This document shows positions 32,078 through 42,768 of a DNA stretch of 64,000 nt, piece by piece; the first letter of the stretch is position 1, and every line of letters starts with the position of its first letter. The stretch comes from Pseudevernia furfuracea. Lineage: Eukaryota; Ascomycota; Lecanoromycetes; Lecanorales; Parmeliaceae. The notes beneath the pieces were generated by a model that saw nothing but the letters and a program-made list of their open reading frames with translations, was not told where the DNA came from and did no database searches. The position numbers and the translations under genes were made by a program. Where the stretch lies: assembly GCA_022315425.1 (NCBI GenBank), contig JAIUPT010000030.1, positions 248,001-312,000 on the forward strand, read 5' to 3'.

Positions 32078-34450
32078 CTATTCTACATCAATTTCGAGTT
32101 CGTCAGCGACTCCCTCCCCCATAGTAGCAACAATCGCATATAGATCTTCCTTCGTGAAGATACCCAATCGAAACCATGATTTCAGACACTCCAATAGCTC
32201 AATGGTCTCACTCTTGAGGCTATCTCTCGAGTCCGAGATCGTACGTTTGGCCCCTGAAAACACGCGTTCCGCCTTCGAAGACATGGCTGGTATGGAGTAG
32301 ATGTCAATGGCCATCTTTAAAAGAAGAGAATATCGAGTACGTTGCTCCGATTGTAGTCATTATTCGAGTGCTGATTTGTTCTTATCTTCTTCACGGAGTA
32401 TAAAATGATCAGCGATATATAGATCAAACTCGTCGAGAGCACTGCTGAAGTCCTTCGCCTCATTATTCTGATCATCTAGTCACTTAAAATACTGATTATT
32501 AGTGGGTTTGTGAGACGTACGAGTTGTTGAGGAAGTGTAGATAGCCAGGTCAATAAAAGATCGATACGTAGTCTCTCAGAATTTCTTCATGATTATCTTC
32601 ATATCGAATTGTCACTCAGAATTTCAACGTTTGAAGTATTTTCACTTCTTTCGAGGGTTCAGAACGATAACGACGATGTATACAGACGCTCTTTTGATCT
32701 TGTTTTAGTATTTTAAGAGCTTAATGAGATCGACGTGAAGAGACTCCCTCATGAAGTCGTGATAAGCGTATTCTTCGATCGTATTCTCGAAATAAGCACA
32801 TAGAAAGTTCATAGAAGAAAGAACTTCATCTAAAGTCGTCGCACGGTCTTCAGTAGTCTTCGTAGCATCGTGAAAGATCTAAAGAAAGTCGCGAATGTGA
32901 TCGAGTGTTTTCCACTCCTCAGCACTGAGTAGATCGATAGACAGCTCGGGTTTCTCGTTGCTAACGACTATAATGACTGTCTTAATCTTTTTGATGACCC
33001 AGTCAAGCATCTCGTATCAGGAATTCCATCTAGTGCTGTTGTCACGATGTGACATGTAGCCCTGAACGGTTCGATCTTTGAAGAATTGAATGCGTTGAGG
33101 GCTTCTTATAATTCATACAATGATATTGTGTAGTTTGTCGAGAGGTTCTAGCTTTCGTCACTGTCTCAACTGAGCATCAGAAGGAGAGTCGACGAGATTC
33201 TTCGAAAATTCATAGTCATCGACCTTTTTTTCAAAGAGAAAGATCTAAACAGCGAGATTGAGTACGTGTTCATTACATTTAAGACGTCGTTGCTGAGCAT
33301 CATAGAAGACTTCTTTCTTATTTAAAGCAGTAGCAATAGTAACAATAAGTTGATCGTTGAAACTAGTATTGTTTATAATCATATAACTTAACTTGTTGCG
33401 AATTCCGAAATCCTCGAGCACAACGAGAACATATGTCGTCTGATTTAGCTCTGAGTGATTCCCTTCGAGCTTCTTGAGTTCGAGAGTCACAGCGTGCAAT
33501 TTAGAGTCTTTCTTAGTGAAATGCGCGATCACTACTAGCAGTTCAAGATGATTAGAAGACGTCCACATATCGCATGTGATATGAATATCTGATATGGCTG
33601 TTGTTAGCATGTGACGTAGTCTTTCCTTTTCTTCAGCAAATAGACCTTCAGCATGGATCTTCATAGTCGAGTCAGAGTCAGGAAGCATTCGATTGACCAC
33701 GGGGTTGACGTATTCTAAGAAGGCTCGGAAGTTCTTATTTCTGACTTGATTGAAGGCGATATCACAATCAACCGTCCATTGTAGATAGAGGTATTCCAGA
33801 GTGTCCTTGTCCAGGCCGATTCCCATCATTTCCTTCCTTCTTTCCTCCTCTGCTTGACGATTGATCTCAGCCCCACGTAGAATCGCTACATCTACTGATG
33901 TTCCATCTCGTATTCTTTTTTCAGCGACGCTACTGGCTGTGGGGTCGATCGAGTGTACTTCTTTTAGGTGACGAGACATTGCCCCGGTACCACCAGTGAT
34001 TTTGTAGCGCTTGGTGCAGCGGTTGCAAATCATATCGCCGCCTTGGATCCGAATATGTGCATAAACGTGTGAGGATTTTGATCTTGGTCTCTTGAAGGCT
34101 GAGGAGGATCCCGATGCTTGAGATTGATTGTCGAGTGTTTCTGATCTATCTTGCGAAGCGGAGTCTTCAGATGCTTCAAATGGTTCCTCTGACTCTTGAG
34201 ATCTTTCTGAGACTTCAATAGGCACCCCAGCTAGTGCTCTATGATCATTCGAGACCTCTTGGGTCGCTGTCTTAGGCGTACGTTTCTTTTAGGAGGCTTG
34301 ATTGGCTGAGACCACGGGTCTTCGAGTAGAGATGTTGCGCGTGTGCTTGACGGGCCTAGTGAAGGCCACGAACTCAGCGGCGATACTGAATGGGTTTCTA
34401 GAGGTAGGAGGAGGATCTGATAGGTCAGAGTCATCGTTACTGTGAGTCAT
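32078..34450 (-). pseudogene. hAT transposase gene with multiple in-frame stops
   Basis: From ATG at 34450 to TAG at 32078 the frame is continuous (791 codons) with no net indel, yet contains fourteen in-frame stops, at 34289, 33245, 33158, 33113, 33017, 32879, 32705, 32642, 32624, 32612, 32576, 32480, 32360 and 32357 (low coordinate). Domains in order: BED zinc finger (ICNRCTKRYK ... MSRHLKEVH), the catalytic region (ITCDMWTSSNH), a DNSTRWNS block, and the C-terminal hAT dimerisation domain (IPAMSSKAERVFSGAKRTIS). Nearly all stops are at places where the family would have Trp or Gln; for example two adjacent stops stand where hAT proteins have conserved WW just before the dimerisation domain. 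That pattern means C:G to T:A changes, as made by RIP. Not functional. Confidence 0.92.
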
Positions 34451-34767
34451 ATTGATGGTTGTTGAAGAATAATTTGAATATTGAGTGGTTGGATTTGTGG
34501 GAGGTGATTAGATCTCTGATCGCTACTAAAAATACGCCTGCGTGATCAGATATTCACACTTTTTTCTCTGATCGCTACTAGAAATACGCCTGCGTGATCA
34601 AATATTCGCAACAACAAATTCTATATACCTGGACCAGTCGACTATCAGTCCAACTGTTAGTCCACCAAATCTGAACCAGTCGACCAACTACCTAGTCAAA
34701 GTATGAACTGGTTCAAACTATTAGTACCCGAACCAGTCCAGACTGTTAGTTGGTAGTTGGTTGGTCG

Positions 34768-34781
34768 ACCATCGGGAGCGT
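34768..34781 (-). repeat. Right terminal inverted repeat of hAT element
   Basis: ACCATCGGGAGCGT, perfect inverse of 31942-31955. Confidence 0.88.
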
Positions 34782-34796
34782 TTTCGAAGAGACGCA
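34777..34796. repeat. Direct repeat at right border of hAT element
   Basis: Second copy of the 20-mer at 31922-31941; its first five bases are part of the right inverted repeat. Confidence 0.85.
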
Positions 34797-35610
34797 TCTG
34801 CATCTCTCATGAATTTTCGCCATCACACAATCTGTGGTGAGCTGCCTTCTGTTCGCCGGAGCTACGCGTCCCCCGCCAGGTCCTCTTACTGCATCAGTAT
34901 CGTCTTTGATCATGTGGGCTACTTTGTAGTAGTATTTCCGAATGCTCAGGTTCAAGCAATTGCGGTAGTTGTTAAGGTTTAGACTTACCGTTGTGGATCG
35001 CGCTAAGCCTATTTGAGGTTTTGAACGCCAAAAGCTTTGAATCCTGAGCCTCAGAGCTCTTACGAGGAGAAAATGACGAGAAGCCAATAACGAGAAGCCG
35101 ACAAGGTGAAAAAATGAAGAAAATGAAAATTTTTGGCCTGCCCCTAGTCGAGTCCTTTCCACTTCGGATGTGATCACCTCTACCGGACTCAATCTCACCC
35201 CGGCCAAGCTAGGAGCTCGATTCTGAGTCCCGATTCTGTCCAGCCTGCAATCCGTCCGCTACCGGTTCTGACCTCATTAACAAAAAAGCCAGTGGAGACG
35301 TGGGCAGAGGCTATTGTTCTCGACAATGACATAGAGAAAATTGTCCCATACAAAGCACACGAGAGATAGTCAAAGGAGTATGCCAAGACACCATCAAAGT
35401 CGCATTGTTGCGAGCCCTTTGATCGTAATCTTTTAAAGAAAGTCCATTGTCTGTCATTCACAAAGCAACCACCTTTAAGTATTCGATGTGTACACACGGC
35501 TTTCTGATTTACTCAGCTCACAAGAACATACTCCTCTTTCACTACCAATCCACTCAGACTCTTCACACACCTTGCCCACGAATCCACACGCGAAGCTTGC
35601 TTCCACCGCC
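34797..35610. other. Intergenic, no gene seen
   Basis: Right flank of the hAT element and promoter of the RING gene. An A-rich stretch with GAGAAGCC repeats (CGAGAAGCCAATAACGAGAAGCC) lies at about 35078-35100. Frames on either strand are short and unlike proteins. Confidence 0.4.
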
Positions 35611-36489
35611 ATGACGCAACAATTCCTCGATGGGCTTCCCAAAGTCGCTCTAGGTGAGTTACCCCCCGACAGCACGTGCATGATCTGCCTCGACGCCTAT
35701 GGCACCCAAACGCCTGACAACGGTGATATCACCGAATTTCCGGTCCGCCTTCCATGTGAGCACCACGTAGGCTCAGAGTGTATATCGATTTGGCTATCCC
35801 CCGACAAAAGAGCCCAAAACTCATGTCCGTACTGCCGGGCAAAATTCTTCCCTGCGCAACCTCGCCCATACATGGAGCACGACCTCATAGAGGACGAGGG
35901 GGAATCTGACCGTCCCGCGCCAGGGATGACACTGCTGGAGATGATAAGGAGAATAGGACGGATTGGGGGGCCGCTAGCGGGGAGAGAAGAAGGATACCTA
36001 GAAGAAGACCTGCGCGAAGAGCTCGCCCCTTTTCTCCAAAGAACGCCAGAACAATACGAAGAAAGCCTGCAACGGGCCCGTGCCATCGTAACAAGGCTCT
36101 GGCAATCCAACCCACGGCCTCCTGTCCAGGCGAGTTACAGTGACCAATTCCGCCAACACCACGCCGACCCGATGGAAGCGGACATCGAGGACCTTGCATG
36201 TTCATTCCGAACGCTACCTTTCCGAGAGACGATCCTTTACATCGGAATTAGGTATTACGCAGCTCGCGAGCTTCCACCTCTTCTCCCAGGTCCGCTTACG
36301 GAATTGAACCGAGAGCAAGAAGAGGCGCTTTTCCTCGTGCTCGAGAGACTGGACGCTTTCACGGATGACGACGATCGTCCTGACTACGCCGGCCTGTCGA
36401 ATCGCGAAAGGTGGCAATTGCATCGTGAGAGGGATGGCGAGGTTTGGAATCTCCGTGTACCGGTTTGGGCGGGATTTGGAACTGGTTGA
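35611..36489 (+). CDS. RING-H2 finger protein, probable E3 ubiquitin ligase
   Basis: Single exon, 292 aa from the ATG at 35611; the frame is open further 5' but has no other ATG. The RING finger is at about residues 24-75: CMICLDAYG, then PVRLPCEHHVGSECISIWLS and NSCPYCRAKF, giving the C3H2C3-type zinc ligands. RING-H2 domains recruit E2 enzymes to transfer ubiquitin. The rest (about 100-292) is helical, acidic and Arg/Glu-rich without a known domain, ending in VWNLRVPVWAGFGTG. No membrane helix, so probably soluble. Similar lineage-specific RING proteins are common in filamentous ascomycetes; the substrate is unknown. Confidence 0.8.
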   Translation: MTQQFLDGLPKVALGELPPDSTCMICLDAYGTQTPDNGDITEFPVRLPCEHHVGSECISIWLSPDKRAQNSCPYCRAKFFPAQPRPYMEHDLIEDEGESDRPAPGMTLLEMIRRIGRIGGPLAGREEGYLEEDLREELAPFLQRTPEQYEESLQRARAIVTRLWQSNPRPPVQASYSDQFRQHHADPMEADIEDLACSFRTLPFRETILYIGIRYYAARELPPLLPGPLTELNREQEEALFLVLERLDAFTDDDDRPDYAGLSNRERWQLHRERDGEVWNLRVPVWAGFGTG

Positions 36490-36859
36490 ATAAGATTAGA
36501 CAGCGGGAACGTAGATGGGCAGTATATTGCAAAGTAGGTGTCAATGGAGTCATATTCTTGACGTCTTCTGGTATTGTCAATTGTTGTCAGGGAGCTTCAT
36601 TTAAGGAACACTGTGCTTGCCAATCACGTCCTGTTAGTCATCCAAGACTTGCAGTCAGGAAAGGGGTAACGTGGAGTCACCGTACGATAGAATTGCTTAG
36701 AGTAGACCAAAGGTCAGACATTCTTGAGTATCCATACTCCAAGTAACCATAAACCCCTTCCCAAATTTGCATGCCTTCCCGATTCCAATAGAAATTCGTT
36801 CTCCATCAACGCTGAAAAAATATCCTGCTCCGAGTCCTCATCTTCAGTTCCCTAGTCTG
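36490..36859. other. Convergent intergenic region
   Basis: 3' flanks of the RING gene (+) and the following minus-strand gene. Nothing distinctive. Confidence 0.4.
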
Positions 36860-38012
36860 CTACAACGCACCCCGTCGAAACAATCTCTTCCTCCATTTCT
36901 TAATCGTCCCGCCTTCTGTAGCCTTCTCCCTGGGCTCCACAGCAACTCCCACGTCCTCGACACAGGATTCCAGCAACTTCAAGCGCGTCTTTTCCGCCCA
37001 CTCATTCTTCTCAGCCACTGTCAATCGCCCAAGAGTGGACATGGCAGGGTCGTCGCTAATCATCAGAGTCGCTTTCTTTAAAGGCAAAATGCGAAGCTGC
37101 AGGAAGGGCTCTAGGTCGAACTCTAGAAACTTGGCGTTGTAGGCTGTGCTCGAAGTCCACGAATTGGGGTAGTGGGTGTTCATGTCCAGACAGAGGTGGA
37201 CCGTGTCGAGGCTTTCGAGTGTTCGAATGGAAGAAGGCTCCAGGGCGTCCATCCAGGCCAACTGGTCGCTGAGACGCACGGAGACATCGACTGACGGTCT
37301 GCTCAAATGCAAACTTTTGATGTTCTTCTTTTGTTCTGGGCCTAGATTGGCCAAGAATTTGCCAAAGGATAGCGCGTCGTCAAAAGAGAAAGTGTTCTTG
37401 GCGTATAGAATGTTATTTGCCAGGTTATATAAATTTCGACAGCTCGTAAAGAGCGCAAAGCAGAGCTTTTCAGTAGAGGGGGCAAAGTTAGATAGACCGC
37501 AGCAAGAGCAAGCCGAGTGGCGTATAGCGTTGCTCTCGATATCATATCCCGATGTCTGATCCATGCTATTTGCTTCGGCGTATGCGGCATATTCCGTCTT
37601 GTTTGCCTGACAGATGGCATGGCGAAAGCCTGGCGGGGGCAATGGTTCGAGTTGGTTCCTGTCATAGCTGGGAAGTACCTGGCGGATGCGGACATCGCCT
37701 AACGCGTATAAAGACACGTGGTTGGCTTGTGTGTGCTTTACGTGAATGAGATTGCCTTTGGCGCCTATGGCATAGGAAACGATTATATCAAGAACTTCGG
37801 TTGCCTGCCCTAGCAGAGTGGTTCGCAAGGCGTTCTGATCTGATCTGGTATATTTAGCCCATACCACCATAAGAGTAACGCTGGAGATGAATTTACATTG
37901 TGATTGTTCTTGGATTGTGTTCCTCAATAAAGGTATGCTCTCTGGACTTTGACTCTGTCTTGACGATCCCCAAGAGTTTCCGCATTCCGCTATACCCTAG
38001 CGTTCGGCCCAT
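36860..38012 (-). CDS. DUF7730-like fungal protein (F-box-like N-terminus)
   Basis: Exons 38012-37897 and 37844-36860; 366 aa. The splice (donor gtaaat, acceptor taccag) joins in phase, and ATG 38012 is the first in the upstream exon frame. Around residue 50 is LLGQATEVLDIIVSYAIGAKG, which resembles the LPxEIRxxIYxxA/Vxx motif that opens the many fungal DUF7730/2EXR proteins, and the middle has LYNLANNILYAKNTFSFDDALSF, the region where these proteins read ...YSTNTF.F. The C-terminus is basic (KKWRKRLFRR). Such genes are numerous and lineage-specific in moulds; biochemical function is unknown. Family call rests on motif resemblance only. Confidence 0.6.
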
Positions 38013-39536
38013 CTTCACGTACAAATTTGTTGCAAGACTGTTAGTGACAAGAAACAGGGCGAGAATCAGTGATGTTCCTGCAATACTGCTGTAGTATACT
38101 GGTGGCCTCTTATTGATGATACAACGAAGTTTGTACAAAGTGAAGCAATGGTCTTCTGGTCCAATCCCATTCTTCGGGAAATAGCTTAAGATTTACGATG
38201 TCTTTCAAAGTTGCAGCATTTATTGCAAGTGCGACCTCACCTGCAGGCGTTCGACGTGGTTAGGCGGAAGGTGCCTAGGACACGACAAGGGAACACACAC
38301 AACATGAGCATACTCGCTGATGTATGTATCTTAGGGAAGCTTGGAGGATGGGAAGATCCGCACTCAATGCGAATACCTGAGCGGCCTGCCAGCAATTGCT
38401 GGTAGTCGTCTGTCTAGCGTGTCTAGGATCTGAGCTCTGAGAATAGAAAGACTCGAGGCAAGGAGGAGGGGACGAGCAAGGCCGATTGGAGTAAATGCAA
38501 CTTCCATGTATAGAACAGCACACATTCTTGGAGACCGCTTATACAGATATGATGGTGAACAACAATGAGATAGATGAGGCGCGTTGCAAAGCGAGCTGCC
38601 GTCAAGAGTGCCTGCCAACGCCCTGAGACGAGACGAATATTGATGCTTGCCTGGACAAGTGATGGACACTGCACCCTGACCCTCAATCCCGAAGATCTAA
38701 GCGCATTGCAACTCTTCGAGCCGGACGTTGATGTCAAAGGACGACTTAGCTCACCAATTGGTGAATCATTCATTTATAACTTGCCCGATCTATACCTTAT
38801 TAAGCTTGTCAAGCCACTAGTGTCGTAGGGTTAGGGTCATTTTTTGAACACTCCCTCGCTCGCCACAAAAGGCGGGTCAAGGCCTAATGAGGAAGGTATA
38901 CCGAGTGTTGAGGATAGTGTTGCAATTGTGGGATGCGCGGGGCGGAAAAACAATGATCCGATGACAAAATAGGCTTAGTTCTATATGGCTATATAAAACT
39001 CAGAGAAGCATGGAAAAAGCCACCATAGACCAGTTATTTATGCCCGGAAATTCGCCCCTGAGAACCATCCAGAAACAGGCCAACACAGGCGTAATACGAG
39101 GTGGTTCCACCGGTGCAATTTCCGACAACCCTTGCCGAGGATAATTACCTCTCCACCTGTTCAGCCTTGCAGCCTTTTGCAGCTAGCCATATGTAGCATA
39201 GCTTCGTCTTGGCGGAGGCATATCCTCCTGCCTCATATGAGTCATGCTTCGTAGAATCTACATCATCTTCCCACCCACCAGACGTACCTAGTCCTCTTGT
39301 TTTCTGGCGATCACGGTGCGATCCAAGTGGCCCAGGAAGATCGTTCATTCAATTGTGCTTTTGTATTCTTCATAATTGGCCTTCAGTGCCGTCCTACTCC
39401 TGTTCTTGTAACTTGCTCATACTGCCTCTTCCACCTTGAAGCCTGTTGCAAGTAGGCCTTGTAAGAATTAATAAGCGAGCGGGCATAAAAATTCACCAAC
39501 GAAAATCTTACCTTTGTACCAAACGAAATCACAAGA
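38013..39536. other. Long intergenic region, no gene seen
   Basis: Divergent promoters of the DUF7730-like gene (-) and aspartate-semialdehyde dehydrogenase (+). Small open frames on both strands at 38211-38828 have no protein-like features. A lone TAGGGTTAGGG at 38826-38836 resembles the telomere unit but is not repeated further. Confidence 0.4.
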
Positions 39537-40834
39537 ATGGAGGCCAAACACTTGACATCTCAAATCGACATCTTTCCAAAAAAGCGATGCGGTACGTATC
39601 TCTTGGTTTGATAAAGGCGACTGCAAGACTAGAATTTAGTGGCGCTTAACTTTCTCCGACCGGTGTTTTGATACCATCGACGGCCTAGGGGTTTTCGTTA
39701 CTGACACTTATTAGGAGTTCTAGGAGCGACTGGAGCAGTTGGAACTCGGTTCGTCCTGTTGCTCACGCAGCATCCTCGACTAGATCTAGTGGCTGTAGGT
39801 GCTTCTGAGCGGTCTGCGGGTAGACGATACTCGGATGCAGTACGTTGGACGCAGTCAGTGCCAATGCCGGCAAAAATTGCGGAATTGGTCGTGCGGCGTT
39901 GTGTGCCTTCCGAGTACCCGGATTGTGAGATTATCTTCTCGGGACTGGACGCAAATGTGGCGGGGGAGGTGGAAATGGCCTTTCTCAAAGCCGACTTTGC
40001 GATCTTTTCGAATGCCAAAAATTTCCGACTGGCACCTCTCATCCCTCTTGTCGTGCCCACGGTCAACTTTGGACACACGCAGTTGATTCCAGCCCAGCGT
40101 CGGCATTACAACCTGGGCAAAGGCTTCCTTGTGTGCAACTCCAACTGTGCCGTCATTGGCGTCGTCATCCCATTCGCAGCATTACAGCACAAGCTCGGAG
40201 ATATTGACCAAGCAAGCGTCGTAACTATGCAGGCCGTATCAGGTGCGGGCTATCCGGGCGTCAGCAGTAAGTGATGAAATTCAACGCCTTCCATTGTTCT
40301 CTGTCGGCATGCAGCTAACCTTCCCAAGGCATGGATATTCTCGACAACGTTGTGCCATACATTCCAGGGGAAGAAGATAAACTTCAGGCCGAAGCCTGCA
40401 AGATTCTGGGCACCTTGAAAGGGGACATGACCGGATTTATCAATCAACCAATGCGCATTTCTGCCGCCTGTAACCGGGTACCAGTGATTGACGGCCACAC
40501 CGTATGTGTCTCTTTACGATTTGCAAGGCGACCTCCGCCGAGCCTGAGCGAAGTCCGCAATGCTATGAAGGATTATGTGTCGGAGATTCAATCACTGGGG
40601 TGTCCCTCGGCTCCGCAGCACGCAATCGTGGTCATGGATGAGCCGGACCGACCACAGCCTCGTCTAGATCGTGACACGGACCGAGGGTATGCGGTCAGTG
40701 TGGGTCGGATTCGGGAGGACCCGAGTGGTATCTTCGATATCCAGTTTGTGGCGCTAAGCCATAATACCGTTCTTGGGGCAGCTGGCTCGTCAATCCTGAA
40801 TGCGGAAGCGGCTATCCTTAAGGGTTATCTTTGA
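39537..40834 (+). CDS. Aspartate-semialdehyde dehydrogenase
   Basis: Exons 39537-39591, 39715-40266 and 40329-40834; 370 aa. The first intron splits the nucleotide-binding motif, restored as RCGVLGATGAVGTRF (about 17-31). Then IIFSGLDANVAGEVE, NAKNFRLAPLIPLVVPTVN, the active-site Cys in VCNSNCAVIGVVIP (about 165), AVSGAGYPGVSSMDI, and the base/substrate region RVPVIDGHTVCVSLRF with its Arg and His. It reduces aspartyl phosphate to aspartate semialdehyde with NADPH, the branch-point step to Thr, Met and, via homoserine, Ile (yeast HOM2). Length and motifs are normal. Because position 1 of the active site reads SNCAV rather than the usual SNCST/SNCVV, it may be a second, diverged copy; I cannot tell if another exists. 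Confidence 0.92.
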
Positions 40835-41126
40835 TATTGGAGCGTCCTCGCTTGGAAGTTAATCAATAACTCGATCAGAGGTGAAGAGTGGCTTTTAGAC
40901 ACCACAAATGCATCATGTTACCGACTTATCTCCACTATATCTGCTCCGGATTACACCACCACATGCACAGCTCAGAGCTGCTCCTCACATCCTGTTGTGA
41001 CCAAGCAGTCTACCCGTACGGCCATATTTGGCTTATTCATTATAGAGTGGCAAAGGCTACAACCTGCAGACTATATATATAGAGAACTTAAATCCCTTCT
41101 TCTTTCTCTTCATCCCGCAGTATCGA
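40835..41126. other. Intergenic, 5' of the NmrA relic
   Basis: AT-rich, includes TATATATATAG at about 41074. The missing N-terminal Rossmann motif of the relic is not found here. Confidence 0.35.
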
Positions 41127-41888
41127 AATGGTTCGTGGTGATCTCGACCACCCGGACACGCTGGCCGCAGTATTTTCTGGCGTCCACGCCATTCATGCTC
41201 TCACAGATTTCTGGCAGCCATACTGCAATCCAAGCAATAAAGAAAAGCTCAAGAAAAGCCAAACCATGAATGAATTCTGCTTGGACCTGAAGGTGCCAGC
41301 AGGGAAAGAACATTGTTAACGCAGCTGCGAATGTGCAGACCCTAAAAAAATATGTGTGCTCGTCGCTGTCGGATGCCAAGAAGTGGAGAGAGTAAGGATA
41401 AGTATACGTGGGTTCATCATTTCGACGGAAAAGCAAAGGTGGTCGGATATATCACGGACTGAGCTGCCGGAGTTGGCGAAGAAGATGTCCGTGCTGTAGG
41501 TTGGGTTGGATGCCACGCACTGGCAGGCTGCGCCTTGTCTTGCGCCGAGCGTTCTCACCAGACAGTCTCCCGGGCACATGACAGCTGTATGGCTGCATAG
41601 CAACCGGACGGGACCTTGGTCCTCTCTCCGAGGGCTGATCCAGACAAGCCCATGCCGGACACACGCAGAGATACGGGTCACTTTGCCCGAGCTTTGGTCC
41701 AACTTCCGCCTGGAAAGAATGTCCTGGCACACGGCACCATGATCAGCTGGAAGGATTGCATGGCTCTCTGGGCAAAGATCCTAAAGGTCCCTGGCGGATA
41801 CTACAAGCAGGTTGAGTTTGACAAGATTGCCCCTGGTGTATTTCAGGCTCTTACATCAAGGAGGGAGCTAAAAGCAGTCAGCAATTGA
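41127..41888 (+). pseudogene. Decayed NmrA-like NAD(P)-binding protein
   Basis: Pieces of an NmrA/HSCARG-type protein can be followed in changing frames. MVRGDLDHPDTLAAVFSGVH ... IHALTDFWQ starts at 41128; one extra base near 41301 shifts the frame, after which GKNIVNAAANVQTLKKYVCS, SLSDAKKW, a stop, KYTWVHHFDGKAKVV, another shift with ELPELAKKMSVL and a TAG follow; the end reads PDTRRDTGHFARALVQLPPG ... LKVPGGYY and stops at 41888. The N-terminal Rossmann GATGxxG part (about 60-70 residues) is absent. Active members are redox-sensor or reductase-like proteins. This copy has at least three frame breaks and two stops and cannot be functional. Confidence 0.85.
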
Positions 41889-42276
41889 TTTCCTGTGAGT
41901 GGTGAGATGCAAAGGTTCACTTGGCTACCTTATGGGCAACAGGTTACAAGAAGCTCGAGGCAAGACATTGAAGATGAGAAAACATTTAATGTGGATAAAA
42001 TCGAGTTAGCCAGTGCGGTGTTGGTATTGTTACGAGTCCTAGATTGTGATTACAAGAGGAGACTGCTAGGTATTGCTATCTACACGTGACAAGCTCGATA
42101 AGGCTTCCGACAGACAACTCGTACTCGTACCGAGTTCCAAAATACCGTTACTCTATCTAGAGTAAGCTAAGGTATTAGGTTACTCGTAAGGCTGAGGCTG
42201 ATTGGAGTACTTAGCGCTACCCCACCCGAGAGAGGCAAGTTGGGAACGGCAACAACATTCAGCTGATAATCTTTCC
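41889..42276. other. Intergenic, no gene seen
   Basis: Short region leading to the parvulin start. No distinct element. Confidence 0.4.
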
Positions 42277-42733
42277 ATGGCACCTAGCAAGAAGCCCGCA
42301 GCCAAAGGCGACAACAAATCCAAAGACAAAGGCAAGGCTTCTACCAGCAAAGAGGACAATGCGGGAGCCTCGAAGCTGAAGGCCGCAACAGCGATCAATA
42401 CACGTCACATCTTGGTACATCTTCCTCTCTACTCTCTACATCCGCATGGGCAAGAAATGCTAACAGGCAATTCAGTGCGAGAAACACTCCAAAAAAGAAG
42501 AAGCCCTGACCAAACTTCACGACGGCGCCAAATTCGACGAAGTAGCCCGCGAGTTCTCTGAGGACAAAGCCCGTCAAGGCGGCAGCTTGGGTTGGAAAGT
42601 ACGAGGATCGCTGGACGCTGCGTATGAGAAAGCGGCCTACGACCTGGAGCCGAGCACGACGGGGAATCCGAAGTATGTGGAGGTGAAGTCTCAGCACGGA
42701 TATCATATTATCATGGTTGAGGGACGACGATGA
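42277..42733 (+). CDS. Parvulin-type peptidyl-prolyl isomerase (Par14-like)
   Basis: Exons 42277-42414 and 42476-42733; 131 aa. A Lys/Ser-rich N-terminal tail of about 38 residues (SKKPAAKGDNKSKDKGKAST) precedes the rotamase domain: INTRHILCEKHSKKEEAL, FDEVAREFSEDKARQGGSLG and KSQHGYHIIMVEGRR. The intron falls right after RHIL. There is no WW domain, so this is the Par14/Pin4 class rather than Pin1. It catalyses cis-trans isomerisation of prolyl bonds and in other organisms acts in ribosome biogenesis and DNA/chromatin binding through the basic tail. Confidence 0.93.
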
Positions 42734-42768
42734 GGATGAATAAGGCTATGGATGATGGATAGAGGATA

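Larger units (their letters stand above)
31942..34781 (-). mobile_element. hAT-superfamily DNA transposon, RIP-inactivated
   Basis: A 2840-bp element bounded by 14-bp perfect terminal inverted repeats: ACGCTCCCGATGGT at 31942-31955 and its reverse complement at 34768-34781. Directly outside both ends lies the same 15-mer TTTCGAAGAGACGCA (31927-31941 and 34782-34796). Both subterminal zones (31955-32080 and 34620-34770) are packed with variants of GAACCAGT / ACTGGTTC and AGTCCACCA, as expected for transposase-binding motifs. One long minus-strand gene fills the interior and encodes a BED zinc finger plus hAT transposase with the C-terminal dimerisation domain; it is interrupted by many stops. 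The element itself is structurally complete, so it could in principle be moved by a transposase from elsewhere. Confidence 0.9.

Noticed and set aside
38826..38836. Telomere-like TAGGGTTAGGG
   Set aside because: Only about two units; too short for an interstitial telomere claim.
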